Shown: piece after piece, positions 6,160 through 14,423 of the stretch
Numbering within the stretch: the stretch's first letter is position 1
How the letters are laid out: each line of letters starts with the position of its first letter
DNA from: Ignavibacteriota bacterium
Lineage (GTDB): Bacteria; Bacteroidota; Ignavibacteria; UBA10030; SZUA-254
DNA: 15,268 nt
Direction of reading: 5' to 3'
Assembly: GCA_016191715.1 (NCBI GenBank)
Contig: JACPVN010000232.1
Span: forward strand, 1-15,268
The notes under the pieces: model-generated
What the model was told of the DNA's origin: nothing
Database searches by the model: none
Seen by the model: only the letters and a program-made list of their open reading frames with translations
Made by a program: the position numbers and the translations under genes

Positions 6160-9100
6160 TTATTGTTGTGCAAGTATTTCATTCATAAACACTCCACTGC
6201 TTTTCTTACAGCACGGAAACTCGACAACGAAGGTACTTCCTTTTTCCGGTTCACTTTCCACCCACACTTTTCCGCCCTGCATTTCAACAAGTTGTTTAAC
6301 GATAGATAGTCCCAATCCTGTAGATGGTTCGCCGCCAGTCGGTCGTGCAGAAAGCCGTTGAAATTTTCCAAACACTCTCTTTTTGTCCGCCTCGGTAAAG
6401 CCCTGACCTTCGTCCTGTACTTCAAAACGTACATCCTCGTTCAAACAGTACGTCTTCATGCGTATTGGCTTCCCGCTTGGAGAATACTTGATTGCATTGT
6501 TGACAAGATTATCCATTACTTGCCTGATTCGTCCTTCATCGGCTTCAACGACACACGTTCCATCGCTCTCGAATTGAATTGTTTGCTCTTTTCGTTCTGC
6601 CATTTTTTGATTGCTGAGAAGTACGGTTTGTGCTACTTTTGAAACGTCAACACGAGTTATCTGCAATTTGAATTTCGGACTTTCAATCGCCGATGCTTCG
6701 AGTAATTCATTGATGAGTTCGAGCAACCGTTCTGCATTGGCGTGAATATCATCCGAGAATTGTGCGGCGGTTGATTCGCTTTCCGATTCGGAAGCAATGA
6801 CCTGCGCAAACATCTTGATGGAAACCAACGGGCTTTTCATATCGTGAGCAGCGATGTGAAGTATTTCCGATTTAATAAGATTCGCTTCTTCAGCAAGTTT
6901 TCGCTGTGCTTCTTCTAGATGACGTGCGTGCTCGGCTTTTTCTTTTTCTATTAATAAATTTTTCGTCCGCTCTTTGACAAGTTCCAATAGCTTTAGTTCA
7001 CGAATGTGCATCCGGCGTAACCTCAAACGGAAAATTACATACGCCAATCCTACAATTGAAAGAATACAAAGTCCGTAAAACCATGGTTCCTGATAAAAAT
7101 TTGGAAGCAGAGTAAAACTCAATGAGGTCGAGGGTCCTACCTGTGTTGAATCCTCACTGCTCGCAGTTACCCAAAACGTGTACGTTCCCGGGGAGAGATT
7201 TGTATAGAATGCTGTGCGTCTCGTTCCCGCTTCTTTCCATTCTTCGTCGTAGCCATCTAATTTATATTTGAAGCGGACTTTTTCCGGCGCATAAAAACTC
7301 AAGCCGGTATATTCCACTTCGAGCTCACCCGAACCGACCGGAATTTTCGTCGGGTCAAATTCCGAGAGTGGTTTTTTATTTACCAACACCTGCTCAACGA
7401 TTACAGGAGAAATGATACTGTTGATTTCTTCTTCTTTCGGATTAACAACGACGACTCCTTTAATCGTCGGAAACCAGAGTCTCCCGTCGCGAGATTTCCA
7501 TCCGGCGGGCTGTGAACTGCCGTTACACTCCGGACTTTTCATTCCTTCATCTTTTCCATACGCCACGCAACTGACCCTCTCAATTTTTTCATCTGCAAAA
7601 TCGAGCAGTTCGCTTTTTGCCACCCGAAAAATTCCTTTGTTACAACTCATCCATAATTCACCGTCATCATCTTCAAGAATTTGTGAAATAACATTGTTGA
7701 ACAACCCATGACGTTGTGTAATTTGAGTGAACGTTCCGTTCCGGAAAAGATTCAGTCCGCCACCCTGAGTTCCAATCCAGAGATTTTCTTCCTTATCCTG
7801 ATACAAACTTCTGATTACGTCATCAGACAATCCATCCATCATTGTGTACGAAGTGTAATTTCCGTTTTTGTAGCGAGTCAGCCCGCCGTTGGTTCCAATC
7901 CACATGGAACCATCGTTTCCTTCACAGAGCGACATCACAACATTATTCAACAATCCCGTTACCTTGATAACCGAAGAAAATTGTTGACGTCCGCTCTCCT
8001 TTAGTGTTGTCAAACTTCTGCTCAACCCGCGAGATGTCCCCACCCACAATCTTCCGTCTCCGTCTTCCACAATACATCGGATTGTATTTCCTGCCAATCC
8101 ATCATCAGTTGAATAGTTGACAAACTTACCGTTCTCGAACATATCTAAGCCGTTCGTCGTCCCGACCCAAATTCTCTTTCGCGAATCAACATAGACCGAC
8201 CAGATGAAATTATCAGACAAACCGTCTTTCGTCGTGTATGATGTAAACACTTTGCCGTCGTATTTTGTCAAGCCCTTGTATGTTCCCAGCCACAAATCGC
8301 CGGTCGGACTTTCACAAATTGACCAGACGAAATCATAAATCAATCCGTGCAATGATGTGTACGAAGTGAGCAACGCATTTTTCAGTCTGTTCAATCCACC
8401 GCCGTTGGTTCCAATCCAGAGAAGTCCTTCACGGTCTTCAAAAACTGACCAGACCAAATCGCTTGAAAGTCCGTTGCTTGAGGTAAACGGAACAAATCGT
8501 TTTCCGTCGAATTCACATAGCCCTCCACCGTGTGTTCCGATAAAAAGTTTCCCGCTTTGGCTTTCGTATAACGACCAGACAAATGCATGCGTGAGACCAT
8601 CCTTCTTCACCCACGAAGCAAACACACCGTTTTTGAAACGCGTCAATCCTTCCGTCGTACCAATCCAGAGCGTCCCCTGCGTTCCTGCCCGGAGACAAAA
8701 TATGTTTGCGCCCTGTGGTAAATGTGTTTTTGGAAACACTTCAAACTCATCATCACGCCACCGTACCAATCCTTTTTCCGTTCCGATCCAGACGGAACCT
8801 TCAAGGTCACTACAAACAGCGCCGACAGTATTCGCCGGGAAACCTTCGTCGTGTGTAAGTGTTCGGAATTCTCCATTCTTGAAAAGTGAAAGACCATTGC
8901 CATGGGCTATCCAAATTGTCCCGCGGGAATCTTCACAAATTGTTCCGATGGTGTTAGAAAGTAATCCCTCGTCCTTTGTAAACGTGGTAAATTTTCCGTG
9001 CGATAATTTTGTCAAACCACCATCTTCTGTTCCAATCCACAAATTGCCCGGCTTGTCTTCAAACAACGAGACAATTCTGTTCGATGGTAACGCCGGAGTA

Positions 9101-9372
9101 TTTCCGACATCAAACACAGTAAAGCGAACTCCATCAAACCGAACAAGACCTTCAAGCGTACCAAGCCAAAGGTAGCCGTCTCGTGTTTGGGTGATGGTTG
9201 AAATCGAATTTTGCGGTAAGCCATCTTCGGTCTGCCAAACATCGTGACTAAATTGTGTCAGGTCTTTGGTCATTCCTGTTGGTACTCTCGGATTGTTCTG
9301 TCCGACTCCAACGGAACATACAATAAGAAAGAACAAAACAGAGTTCTTCCAATGTAAAAACCGAACGTTCAT
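6160..9372 (-). CDS. Sensor histidine kinase with 14-repeat periplasmic two-propeller domain, Y_Y_Y domain and HisKA/HATPase core
   Basis: A 1070-residue membrane kinase. A signal peptide (about 1-24) precedes about fourteen Reg_prop repeats of the form GxLWIGTxxGL-x-R-(F/Y)-x-(N/D)-G (first at about 66, last near 650), enough for two seven-bladed propellers. A Y_Y_Y domain follows (about 675-755, KYKLDGYDEEW), then a transmembrane helix (about 765-783), a coiled linker, HisKA with phospho-acceptor H843 in HIAAHDMKSP, and HATPase with N box NNAIKYSP (about 955), DEGQGF (about 985) and GLGLSIVK (about 1016). Relatives with this architecture in Bacteroidota sense glycans in the periplasm, but many of those fuse a receiver and AraC domain; this one stops after the ATPase. 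No cognate regulator is adjacent: downstream are the small toxin-like and DUF2283 genes. It is transcribed divergently from the second propeller kinase. The ligand is unknown. Confidence 0.93.
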   Translation of the reverse strand: MNVRFLHWKNSVLFFLIVCSVGVGQNNPRVPTGMTKDLTQFSHDVWQTEDGLPQNSISTITQTRDGYLWLGTLEGLVRFDGVRFTVFDVGNTPALPSNRIVSLFEDKPGNLWIGTEDGGLTKLSHGKFTTFTKDEGLLSNTIGTICEDSRGTIWIAHGNGLSLFKNGEFRTLTHDEGFPANTVGAVCSDLEGSVWIGTEKGLVRWRDDEFEVFPKTHLPQGANIFCLRAGTQGTLWIGTTEGLTRFKNGVFASWVKKDGLTHAFVWSLYESQSGKLFIGTHGGGLCEFDGKRFVPFTSSNGLSSDLVWSVFEDREGLLWIGTNGGGLNRLKNALLTSYTSLHGLIYDFVWSICESPTGDLWLGTYKGLTKYDGKVFTSYTTKDGLSDNFIWSVYVDSRKRIWVGTTNGLDMFENGKFVNYSTDDGLAGNTIRCIVEDGDGRLWVGTSRGLSRSLTTLKESGRQQFSSVIKVTGLLNNVVMSLCEGNDGSMWIGTNGGLTRYKNGNYTSYTMMDGLSDDVIRSLYQDKEENLWIGTQGGGLNLFRNGTFTQITQRHGLFNNVISQILEDDDGELWMSCNKGIFRVAKSELLDFADEKIERVSCVAYGKDEGMKSPECNGSSQPAGWKSRDGRLWFPTIKGVVVVNPKEEEINSIISPVIVEQVLVNKKPLSEFDPTKIPVGSGELEVEYTGLSFYAPEKVRFKYKLDGYDEEWKEAGTRRTAFYTNLSPGTYTFWVTASSEDSTQVGPSTSLSFTLLPNFYQEPWFYGLCILSIVGLAYVIFRLRLRRMHIRELKLLELVKERTKNLLIEKEKAEHARHLEEAQRKLAEEANLIKSEILHIAAHDMKSPLVSIKMFAQVIASESESESTAAQFSDDIHANAERLLELINELLEASAIESPKFKLQITRVDVSKVAQTVLLSNQKMAERKEQTIQFESDGTCVVEADEGRIRQVMDNLVNNAIKYSPSGKPIRMKTYCLNEDVRFEVQDEGQGFTEADKKRVFGKFQRLSARPTGGEPSTGLGLSIVKQLVEMQGGKVWVESEPEKGSTFVVEFPCCKKSSGVFMNEILAQQ

Positions 9373-9470
9373 ACTATCATGGTATTTGATTCATCTTACT
9401 GCGTTGTCATGAAGATAAGAGATTCTTTGAGTGAAACAAAGAGAAAAAATCCATTCTGAACTATTTTCTA

Positions 9471-9489
9471 TCAACTTATGAGAAGTTGA
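9471..9489. promoter_or_regulatory. 19-bp palindrome in the divergent kinase intergenic region
   Basis: TCAACTT (9471-9477) and AAGTTGA (9483-9489) are perfect inverted arms around ATGAG. A second, weaker pair, TCTTTG (9424-9429) and CAAAGA (9437-9442), lies nearby. The 9373-9522 gap separates two divergently transcribed kinase genes, so the palindrome is a candidate operator, or a leader hairpin of the plus-strand gene 33 nt before its TTG start. I see no convincing promoter boxes. Confidence 0.4.
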
Positions 9490-9522
9490 AAGAAGATTCA
9501 CATCTTTCTATATTCTATCCGT

Positions 9523-12500
9523 TTGAAAAATCTATCTTCTATTTTGCTTAATCATAGTCATATACAAACAAGGTTGCTGAGAATAGTAGTTTTATTGATT
9601 TCTTTTGTTATTTCAATACAGGCACAAACCTACAACTTCGATGAATCATTTCGATGGGTACATTACACAACAGAATCGGGATTGCCATCGAATCAGATTA
9701 GTGCGATCTATGAATCAGCAGATAGCACGATTTGGGTCAGCACGTCGAAGGGACCGGCATGGTATAATGGCTATCGGTGGATCGCATTGCGGAAAGCGAA
9801 CGGGGAAGCTATCACCGAGGATGTTCAATTTGCAGAATATCATGATAGCATCGTCATCAATCTGAAAAAGGAAATTCTCATCGGTTCGAGAACCGGGTTT
9901 CATACCTTAATCAATAATGTCAACGCTCGCCCGGTATCCTTGAAAAAGGATTCGTTATTCCTTCTCCGTGAAGGTTCGTTGTCTGTCTATGCCAATGGAA
10001 AGATGGACGTGTATAATTGTTCGCCGATTCCAGTAAGCACAATTATTACCATGTGGAAAACAGCAAGTGGACTTGTCTGGTTCAGAACTCGCAATGCCGG
10101 ATATCGTTTGAAGGACGGGGTCATCTCTCGGATGTATGCATCCCCGAAGGATGAATTTTCCTTTATCTGGGCGGCTGAAAATATTTCCGGTACAGGATTA
10201 TTTTCAATTTTCTCCCCTCCGGAGAGACGAGGATTATGGGAATGGACCAAGTTTTCGAAATCAAATCGTAATCCCAACCAGACAATCGGAGAAATAGTAC
10301 AGGGCGACATCCTTCCGAACGGAGATGCGATTGTCGTTCATAGTTCGGGTGAGGTGCAATACAGGGAACAGGGGGTTTGGCGAACCATTCCCTTCAGCGG
10401 CGGTTCGTTCGAAAATTTCAGAACGGTGAGATTTGATAAATCGGGCGATCTTTGGTTTGGCACGTCAAACGGTCTTTACCTTTTCCGCGCTGTGCCGCAA
10501 GAGTGGACATTCAAACGGGAACCGGGACCCGATCTGAGAAACAATATCAATGAAATTCTGAAAGCACGGAATGGTACACTCTGGATTGCCTCAAGTTATG
10601 GAGTCGGTACTCAACAGGCTGACGGGACGATGAGGTACTTCGGTTCGGTAAGCGGCACGTCTATCTATGGTACAACCGCGCTGGCAGAAGATGATTCCGG
10701 AATGATATGGATCGGGAGTGGCGGATCATTCCCCGGAACCTATCGGTGGGACGGGAAGCGGTGGAAACATTTTCCAATCTCGGATACCGAAGATGTCTTC
10801 GTTCACAAAATCAGAAAAGACAGGAATGGCAGATTATGGTTTCTTGGTTTGGGGAAGAGTACGAACGAATTACTCGTTCACCAGCCGGGAGCGTATCTTT
10901 ATTCAAACAATACATTTACCAGATGGGGAAAAGAAGAAGGACTGATCAGCGGAAGAGTCTATGCTTTTGTTGAAAGTAACGATGGCGCCTATTGGTTTGG
11001 AACTATAGCGGGTCTTAGTCGTTGGAAGAATGGAAACTGGAGACACTGGATATCTGACAAGAAAAATCAATCGAGCAGTATCTTTTCGCTTGCCGCCGGA
11101 CTTGATGAAAATGTCTGGGGTACAATGTCTTTTTTTGGCGAGCATCTCTTCCAGATCGGACCCGATGACTCCATGCAATTTTTGAATCCGGAACAGAGAA
11201 CAAGTGAATTTATCTCCGATTTAAAAATTGACTCTGCCGGGATATTGTGGGCGACGACGACAAACGGGCTTCTCAGCTTTAATGGAGAACTCTGGACACG
11301 CTATGATAGAAGAACGGGATTGCGGAAAGAGGCATTGCAAACACTCTTCCCGACGAGTAATGAAATCTATTGTGCGACGGTTGGTCATGGGTTGGCAATA
11401 CTTCTACGACAGACTTTATTTGTTCCGCCTCCCATCATAACAATTGCCGATCCGGTCATTGATGAATATTCTGCATTAGTTCAATGGATGGCATTTTCAT
11501 ACCGGGGAGAACTTCCACCGGAAGAAATTTCGACACGGTTCAAATTGAACGATCGGGAATGGTCGCCATGGTCGAAGCAACATGAAGTGAAGTTTGATAG
11601 TTTACAACCGGGAAGCTACACCATTCAGGTACAGGCGAAAGGAGCGCACAGCAATATTAACCGGACGGGACAGCACACAACATTTCTCATCGAACAACCG
11701 GTCTTGCTTCGACCACTTGTATTGTATCCGTTGACTCTTACCAGCGGAATGATTATAATTCTCATCGGCGTTATTCTGGTTCGCAAGCGAACACACAACC
11801 GCGAACTTTCAATCAGTGAAGCAAAGTTTCGCTCTGTCGTAACGACAACGACCTCTGCAATTATCGTCCATCGGAATGGAAAAATAGTTTTCTTCAACCC
11901 ATACTCACTGCAACTTACCGGATTCAATGAAGAAGAGATGAAAGCCAAATCGTTTTATGACCTTATTCATGTCAACGACCAAGAGTATGTAAAGGAATTT
12001 GATAAACAATCGCTCACTCAAGAAACAACTCCCAAAAGATTCGATTGCATGATCGTGACAAAATCGAACGATGAACGATGGTGGGATGTGACCGCGGCAA
12101 GGGTACAGTTCCAAAATCAGGATGCAACGATTGTAACGGCGTTCGACATCACTGAGAATAAAAATACGGAGGAACGAATGAGAGATCTTACGTCGGAGCT
12201 TACTCAAACAGAAGAACGTGAACGCAGGCGTATGGCTTCCTATCTCCACGATGTTATCAGCCAAACTATTGCCGTATCAAAGATGAAACTCAGGAGAGTT
12301 TTGAAACATCAGGTTCCGCCTGATATAGAAAAAGCGCTGAATGAAGTTCATGCTCTTTTGGAGCAATCGTTGACAGATGCACAAACATTGACCTTTGAGT
12401 TGTGTCCTCCCGTTGTGTATGAAAGTGACTTTGCCGCCGCAATTCAGTGGCTTGCGGATCAGTTCAACCATCACCACTCAATTACGGTCGAAGTGATTGA

Positions 12501-12831
12501 CAATGCCAATCCGAAGGATATTTCCGAAGACTTTCGCAATGTTCTTTTCCAAGCCATTCGCGAAGCGCTCAGTAATGTCGTAAAACATGCCAATGCTCAG
12601 AGCGTAACAATCTCAATCAATAGTTTCGATTCAAAACTACAAATTGAAGTCAGTGATAACGGAACCGGGTTCGATCAGACATTGCCGCTAACGAAGCAGA
12701 AAAAAGAAGGCGGATTCGGACTTTTCAATATCGGACAACGACTCAGGAATCTTGGAGGAAAGGTAGAAGTTTCCTCCGCTTCCGGTGAAGGAACAACTGT
12801 TATCATTACAACGCCTTTGCTCGACAAGTGA
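9523..12831 (+). CDS. Propeller sensor histidine kinase of the HPK7 (NarX/DegS-like) type with PAS domain
   Basis: The likely start is TTG at 9523; upstream the frame is open only to 9490 without ATG, and a second TTG at 9574 would give a shorter n-region. Neither has a good ribosome site. A signal peptide (hydrophobic stretch LLRIVVLLISFVISIQAQ at about 18-35) leads into a periplasmic region of degenerate propeller repeats (WVSTSKGP, LWFGTSNGLYLF, YWFGTIAGLSRW, LWATTTNGLLSF), roughly fourteen by eye. A Y_Y_Y domain (about 650-722), transmembrane helix (about 731-756), PAS domain (about 763-882, ending FDITENK), HisKA_3 with H909 in SYLHDVISQTI, and HATPase (about 1004-1100; DNGTGFD, GGFGLFNIGQR) follow. 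HPK7 kinases phosphorylate LuxR-type regulators, and one lies 210 bp downstream on the same strand, its probable partner. Signal sensed unknown. Confidence 0.92.
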   Translation: MKNLSSILLNHSHIQTRLLRIVVLLISFVISIQAQTYNFDESFRWVHYTTESGLPSNQISAIYESADSTIWVSTSKGPAWYNGYRWIALRKANGEAITEDVQFAEYHDSIVINLKKEILIGSRTGFHTLINNVNARPVSLKKDSLFLLREGSLSVYANGKMDVYNCSPIPVSTIITMWKTASGLVWFRTRNAGYRLKDGVISRMYASPKDEFSFIWAAENISGTGLFSIFSPPERRGLWEWTKFSKSNRNPNQTIGEIVQGDILPNGDAIVVHSSGEVQYREQGVWRTIPFSGGSFENFRTVRFDKSGDLWFGTSNGLYLFRAVPQEWTFKREPGPDLRNNINEILKARNGTLWIASSYGVGTQQADGTMRYFGSVSGTSIYGTTALAEDDSGMIWIGSGGSFPGTYRWDGKRWKHFPISDTEDVFVHKIRKDRNGRLWFLGLGKSTNELLVHQPGAYLYSNNTFTRWGKEEGLISGRVYAFVESNDGAYWFGTIAGLSRWKNGNWRHWISDKKNQSSSIFSLAAGLDENVWGTMSFFGEHLFQIGPDDSMQFLNPEQRTSEFISDLKIDSAGILWATTTNGLLSFNGELWTRYDRRTGLRKEALQTLFPTSNEIYCATVGHGLAILLRQTLFVPPPIITIADPVIDEYSALVQWMAFSYRGELPPEEISTRFKLNDREWSPWSKQHEVKFDSLQPGSYTIQVQAKGAHSNINRTGQHTTFLIEQPVLLRPLVLYPLTLTSGMIIILIGVILVRKRTHNRELSISEAKFRSVVTTTTSAIIVHRNGKIVFFNPYSLQLTGFNEEEMKAKSFYDLIHVNDQEYVKEFDKQSLTQETTPKRFDCMIVTKSNDERWWDVTAARVQFQNQDATIVTAFDITENKNTEERMRDLTSELTQTEERERRRMASYLHDVISQTIAVSKMKLRRVLKHQVPPDIEKALNEVHALLEQSLTDAQTLTFELCPPVVYESDFAAAIQWLADQFNHHHSITVEVIDNANPKDISEDFRNVLFQAIREALSNVVKHANAQSVTISINSFDSKLQIEVSDNGTGFDQTLPLTKQKKEGGFGLFNIGQRLRNLGGKVEVSSASGEGTTVIITTPLLDK

Positions 12832-12869
12832 TGTTACACAGAAGCGGAATTTTGTTAAAGATACATACC

Positions 12870-12998
12870 GCGTTGCCGTGAACGACAACGCTACATAAAT
12901 CAAGTCCCGTAAAACGGAACTCTTTTTGTGTTAAAAACGTAAACAAGAGTCGGATTCATCCGACTTGAGTAGATTAGCGTCACCGTTCACGGTGATGC
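12870..12998. repeat. Two inverted copies of a ~50-nt double-hairpin element with compensatory stem changes
   Basis: The copy at 12949-12998 (plus strand) and the copy at 12870-12920 (read on the minus strand) have the same plan. Hairpin one is GTCGGA-TTCA-TCCGAC in the right copy and GTTCCGT-TTT-ACGGGAC in the left. A 15-nt spacer runs from TTGA to TAGCG. Hairpin two has arms GCGTCACCG and CGGTGATGC (right) or GCGTTGTCG and CGGCAACGC (left), with the same TTCA loop. Stem bases differ between copies at several paired positions but pairing is kept, including G-T pairs. A competing pairing, GATGC (12994-12998) with GCATC (13005-13009), exists next to the right copy. It fills the gap between kinase and regulator genes. 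The pattern resembles REP/BIME elements; no transposase is present here. Confidence 0.65.
12903..12927 (+). terminator. Candidate intrinsic terminator after the HPK7 kinase gene
   Basis: AGT-C-CCGT pairs with ACGG-A-ACT (12903-12921, one C/A mismatch, loop AAA), followed by CTTTTTG with five T at 12923-12927. It lies 72 nt after the stop at 12831. It is at the same time one hairpin of the inverted element, so the terminator role may be secondary. It would separate the kinase from the regulator transcript unless readthrough occurs. Confidence 0.4.
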
Positions 12999-13041
12999 AT
13001 TTTAGCATCCATCAATTCCACACAATCCGAAACAATTACTT

Positions 13042-13686
13042 ATGCCCATCAACATTCTTCTTGCCGATGACCACGCCATGATGAGAGACGGCTTAAAAAG
13101 CATTCTCGAAAACGACCTTCACATGCACGTTATAGCACAAGCGGAGAACGGAAGAAACGCAGTCGCGATGGCGTTACTCCACAAACCCGACGTGATCGTT
13201 ATGGATATTACGATGCCCGACTTGAACGGAATAGAAGCAACACGGCAGATTCTTGCTGAGCAACCGGCATCAAAAATCATCGCTCTTTCGATGCACACCG
13301 AGAAACATTTTATTACCGACATGCTCGAAGCGGGCGCATCGGCATATATCCTCAAGCAAAACGCCGCAGATGAACTTGAACATGCTCTTAATGCAATTCT
13401 CTCAAACCGCATTTACATCAGCCCGCGCATTAGCGATATTGTTATTAAAGATTATGTCCGTCGGGTTCAGGAACAAAAGGAACACTCCAACCCGCTTACA
13501 CCAAAAGAACGGGAAGTTTTGCAACTTCTCGCCGAGGGAAAAGCATCAAAAGAAATTGCCCATATACTTGGCAGTAGTGTCAATACAATAGAAACACATC
13601 GAAAGCATATCATGGAAAAGCTGAAACTCTACACAATCGCTGAACTGACAAAATACGCGATCCGGGAAGGATTGACGCAACTGTGA
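13042..13686 (+). CDS. NarL/FixJ-family response regulator (REC + LuxR-type HTH)
   Basis: A 214-residue cytoplasmic transcription regulator of standard family length. The receiver domain has acidic D9 and D10, phospho-acceptor D55 in VIVMDITMPDLNG, S83, Y102 and K105 (AYILK). After a linker the LuxR-type DNA-binding domain begins near 149 (LTPKEREVLQLLAEGKASKE) with recognition helix SVNTIETHRKHIMEKL. All key residues for phosphorylation and dimeric DNA binding are present. The upstream gene encodes an HPK7 kinase, the kinase class that pairs with NarL-type regulators, so the two probably form one two-component system despite the 210-bp gap of hairpin elements. Targets are unknown; the inverted repeats further downstream (13898-13937) are possible sites but NarL-type binding is not shown. 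No clear Shine-Dalgarno precedes the ATG. Confidence 0.93.
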   Translation: MPINILLADDHAMMRDGLKSILENDLHMHVIAQAENGRNAVAMALLHKPDVIVMDITMPDLNGIEATRQILAEQPASKIIALSMHTEKHFITDMLEAGASAYILKQNAADELEHALNAILSNRIYISPRISDIVIKDYVRRVQEQKEHSNPLTPKEREVLQLLAEGKASKEIAHILGSSVNTIETHRKHIMEKLKLYTIAELTKYAIREGLTQL

Positions 13687-13725
13687 TATAAGATTTTTGA
13701 GATTGTCTAAAAAAACAGGCGCCGT

Positions 13726-13749
13726 CATGCTGAGCGAAGTCGAAGCATG
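13726..13749. repeat. Widespread TGAGCGAAGTCGAAG-type hairpin
   Basis: CATGCT (13726-13731) pairs with AGCATG (13744-13749) around GAGCGAAGTCGA. Sequences of this type (GTCATxCTGAGCGAAGTCGAAGxATG) recur in intergenic regions of many environmental bacterial genomes and produce spurious VMLSEVEA-type ORFs, as here. It lies about 40 nt after the regulator stop and may act as a transcript end hairpin. Confidence 0.6.
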
Positions 13750-13897
13750 CTTGCGTTTCCGTCTGAAATCCTCAGACATTCCGCCACAGCGGACAAGAAA
13801 GTCTGCTGCTACTTATTTTACAACAAAAATACCCTGTCTCAATTTCGGGCATCTTCTCCTCAGCCCGCCCCATCGCTCATCCGCTCATCACCACTTA

Positions 13898-13937
13898 ATC
13901 ACTAATTTAGTGACCCCAATATCACTGATATAGTGAT
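13898..13937. promoter_or_regulatory. Tandem operator-like palindromes
   Basis: TCACTAATTTAGTGA (13899-13913) and TCACTGATATAGTGA (13922-13936) share 13 of 15 bases and identical TCACT/AGTGA half-sites with five bases between. Their centres are 23 bp apart, about two helical turns. Two such sites by chance are unlikely, so a dimeric regulator binding site is inferred. They lie about 110 bp before the sorting-domain ORF and 210 bp after the response regulator gene. The binding protein is not identified. Confidence 0.55.
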
Positions 13938-14048
13938 TTACACGCCTTCCTACTATCGTTATATTTAAGTCGAAAAATTTACCTAACACTATTTCACCGG
14001 TTTATTTCCGGTATTACATAACGATGAAACGAAACAGAATAAAAATAA

Positions 14049-14330
14049 ATGCAAAATGAAATTACTCTCCGACCCTATTATCCGAACCCGTTTAAACCGG
14101 CAGGGATTGAGTTTGAACTGCCTGAACAGGCAGAGATCACTCTTGAAGTCTTCGATAAAAACGGGAAACCTCATAAAACAATCTATGAGAAAGAGACCAT
14201 GATTAACGGAACTCATAAACTCGATCTGAACAGCTTTCATCTTGATGAAGGTGAATATACACTTCGTTTGAGTGCAAACATCTTTGGAAAAGAATTTCGA
14301 ACGGCAAAAAATATTGTCATCGGAAAATGA
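14049..14330 (+). CDS. Free-standing T9SS C-terminal sorting-domain-like protein
   Basis: A 93-residue product that is almost entirely one domain. It opens with LRPYYPNPFKPAGIEFELPE (residues 7-26), continues with a strand-rich segment ITLEVFDKNGKPHKTIYE, then EGEYTLRLSA and ends KNIVIGK. This is the order of a T9SS type A sorting domain, which is normally the last 70-90 residues of a large secreted protein and is recognised by the outer-membrane translocon. Here there is no signal peptide, no cargo, and stop codons close upstream in frame (14038-14048 region), so it is not simply a cut-off end within this frame. A 12-codon frame at 14024-14059 overlaps the start. It may be a remnant of a decayed secreted protein, a cytoplasmic protein using the same fold, or part of a split gene. 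It lies 93 bp before the VCBS gene. The start ATG lacks a clear ribosome site. Confidence 0.6.
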   Translation: MQNEITLRPYYPNPFKPAGIEFELPEQAEITLEVFDKNGKPHKTIYEKETMINGTHKLDLNSFHLDEGEYTLRLSANIFGKEFRTAKNIVIGK

Positions 14331-14423
14331 GCAACGACCAAAAGGTTCTTTCATTTTTTAGCTTCAAAGATTATCTAATAATTAACTAACTATTCAATTA
14401 AACAATACTGAAAGGTATTCATC

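Larger units (their letters stand above)
13687..14048. other. Intergenic region with hairpins and palindromes, no gene supported
   Basis: This stretch holds the GAGCGAAG-type hairpin (13726-13749), a C-rich low-complexity tract, the two 15-bp palindromes (13898-13937), and a small hairpin ACCGG (13996-14000)/CCGGT (14008-14012). An AT-rich tract at about 13958-13985 could hold a promoter, but I see no reliable boxes. A 78-codon open frame here (13697-13933) is produced by the repeat and is not accepted. Confidence 0.6.

Noticed and set aside
8357..9175. 272-codon plus-strand open frame opposite the first propeller kinase
   Set aside because: It lies wholly antisense to clear WIGT repeats, is Ser/Pro-rich, and its periodicity mirrors the coding repeats of the other strand.
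13697..13933. 78-codon open frame including VMLSEVEA
   Set aside because: This peptide is a known product of translating the GAGCGAAGTCGAAG repeat and is not a conserved gene.
14056..14058. Alternative ATG for the sorting-domain ORF
   Set aside because: It is out of frame with the PNPFKP domain and leads to an unrelated reading that soon stops.
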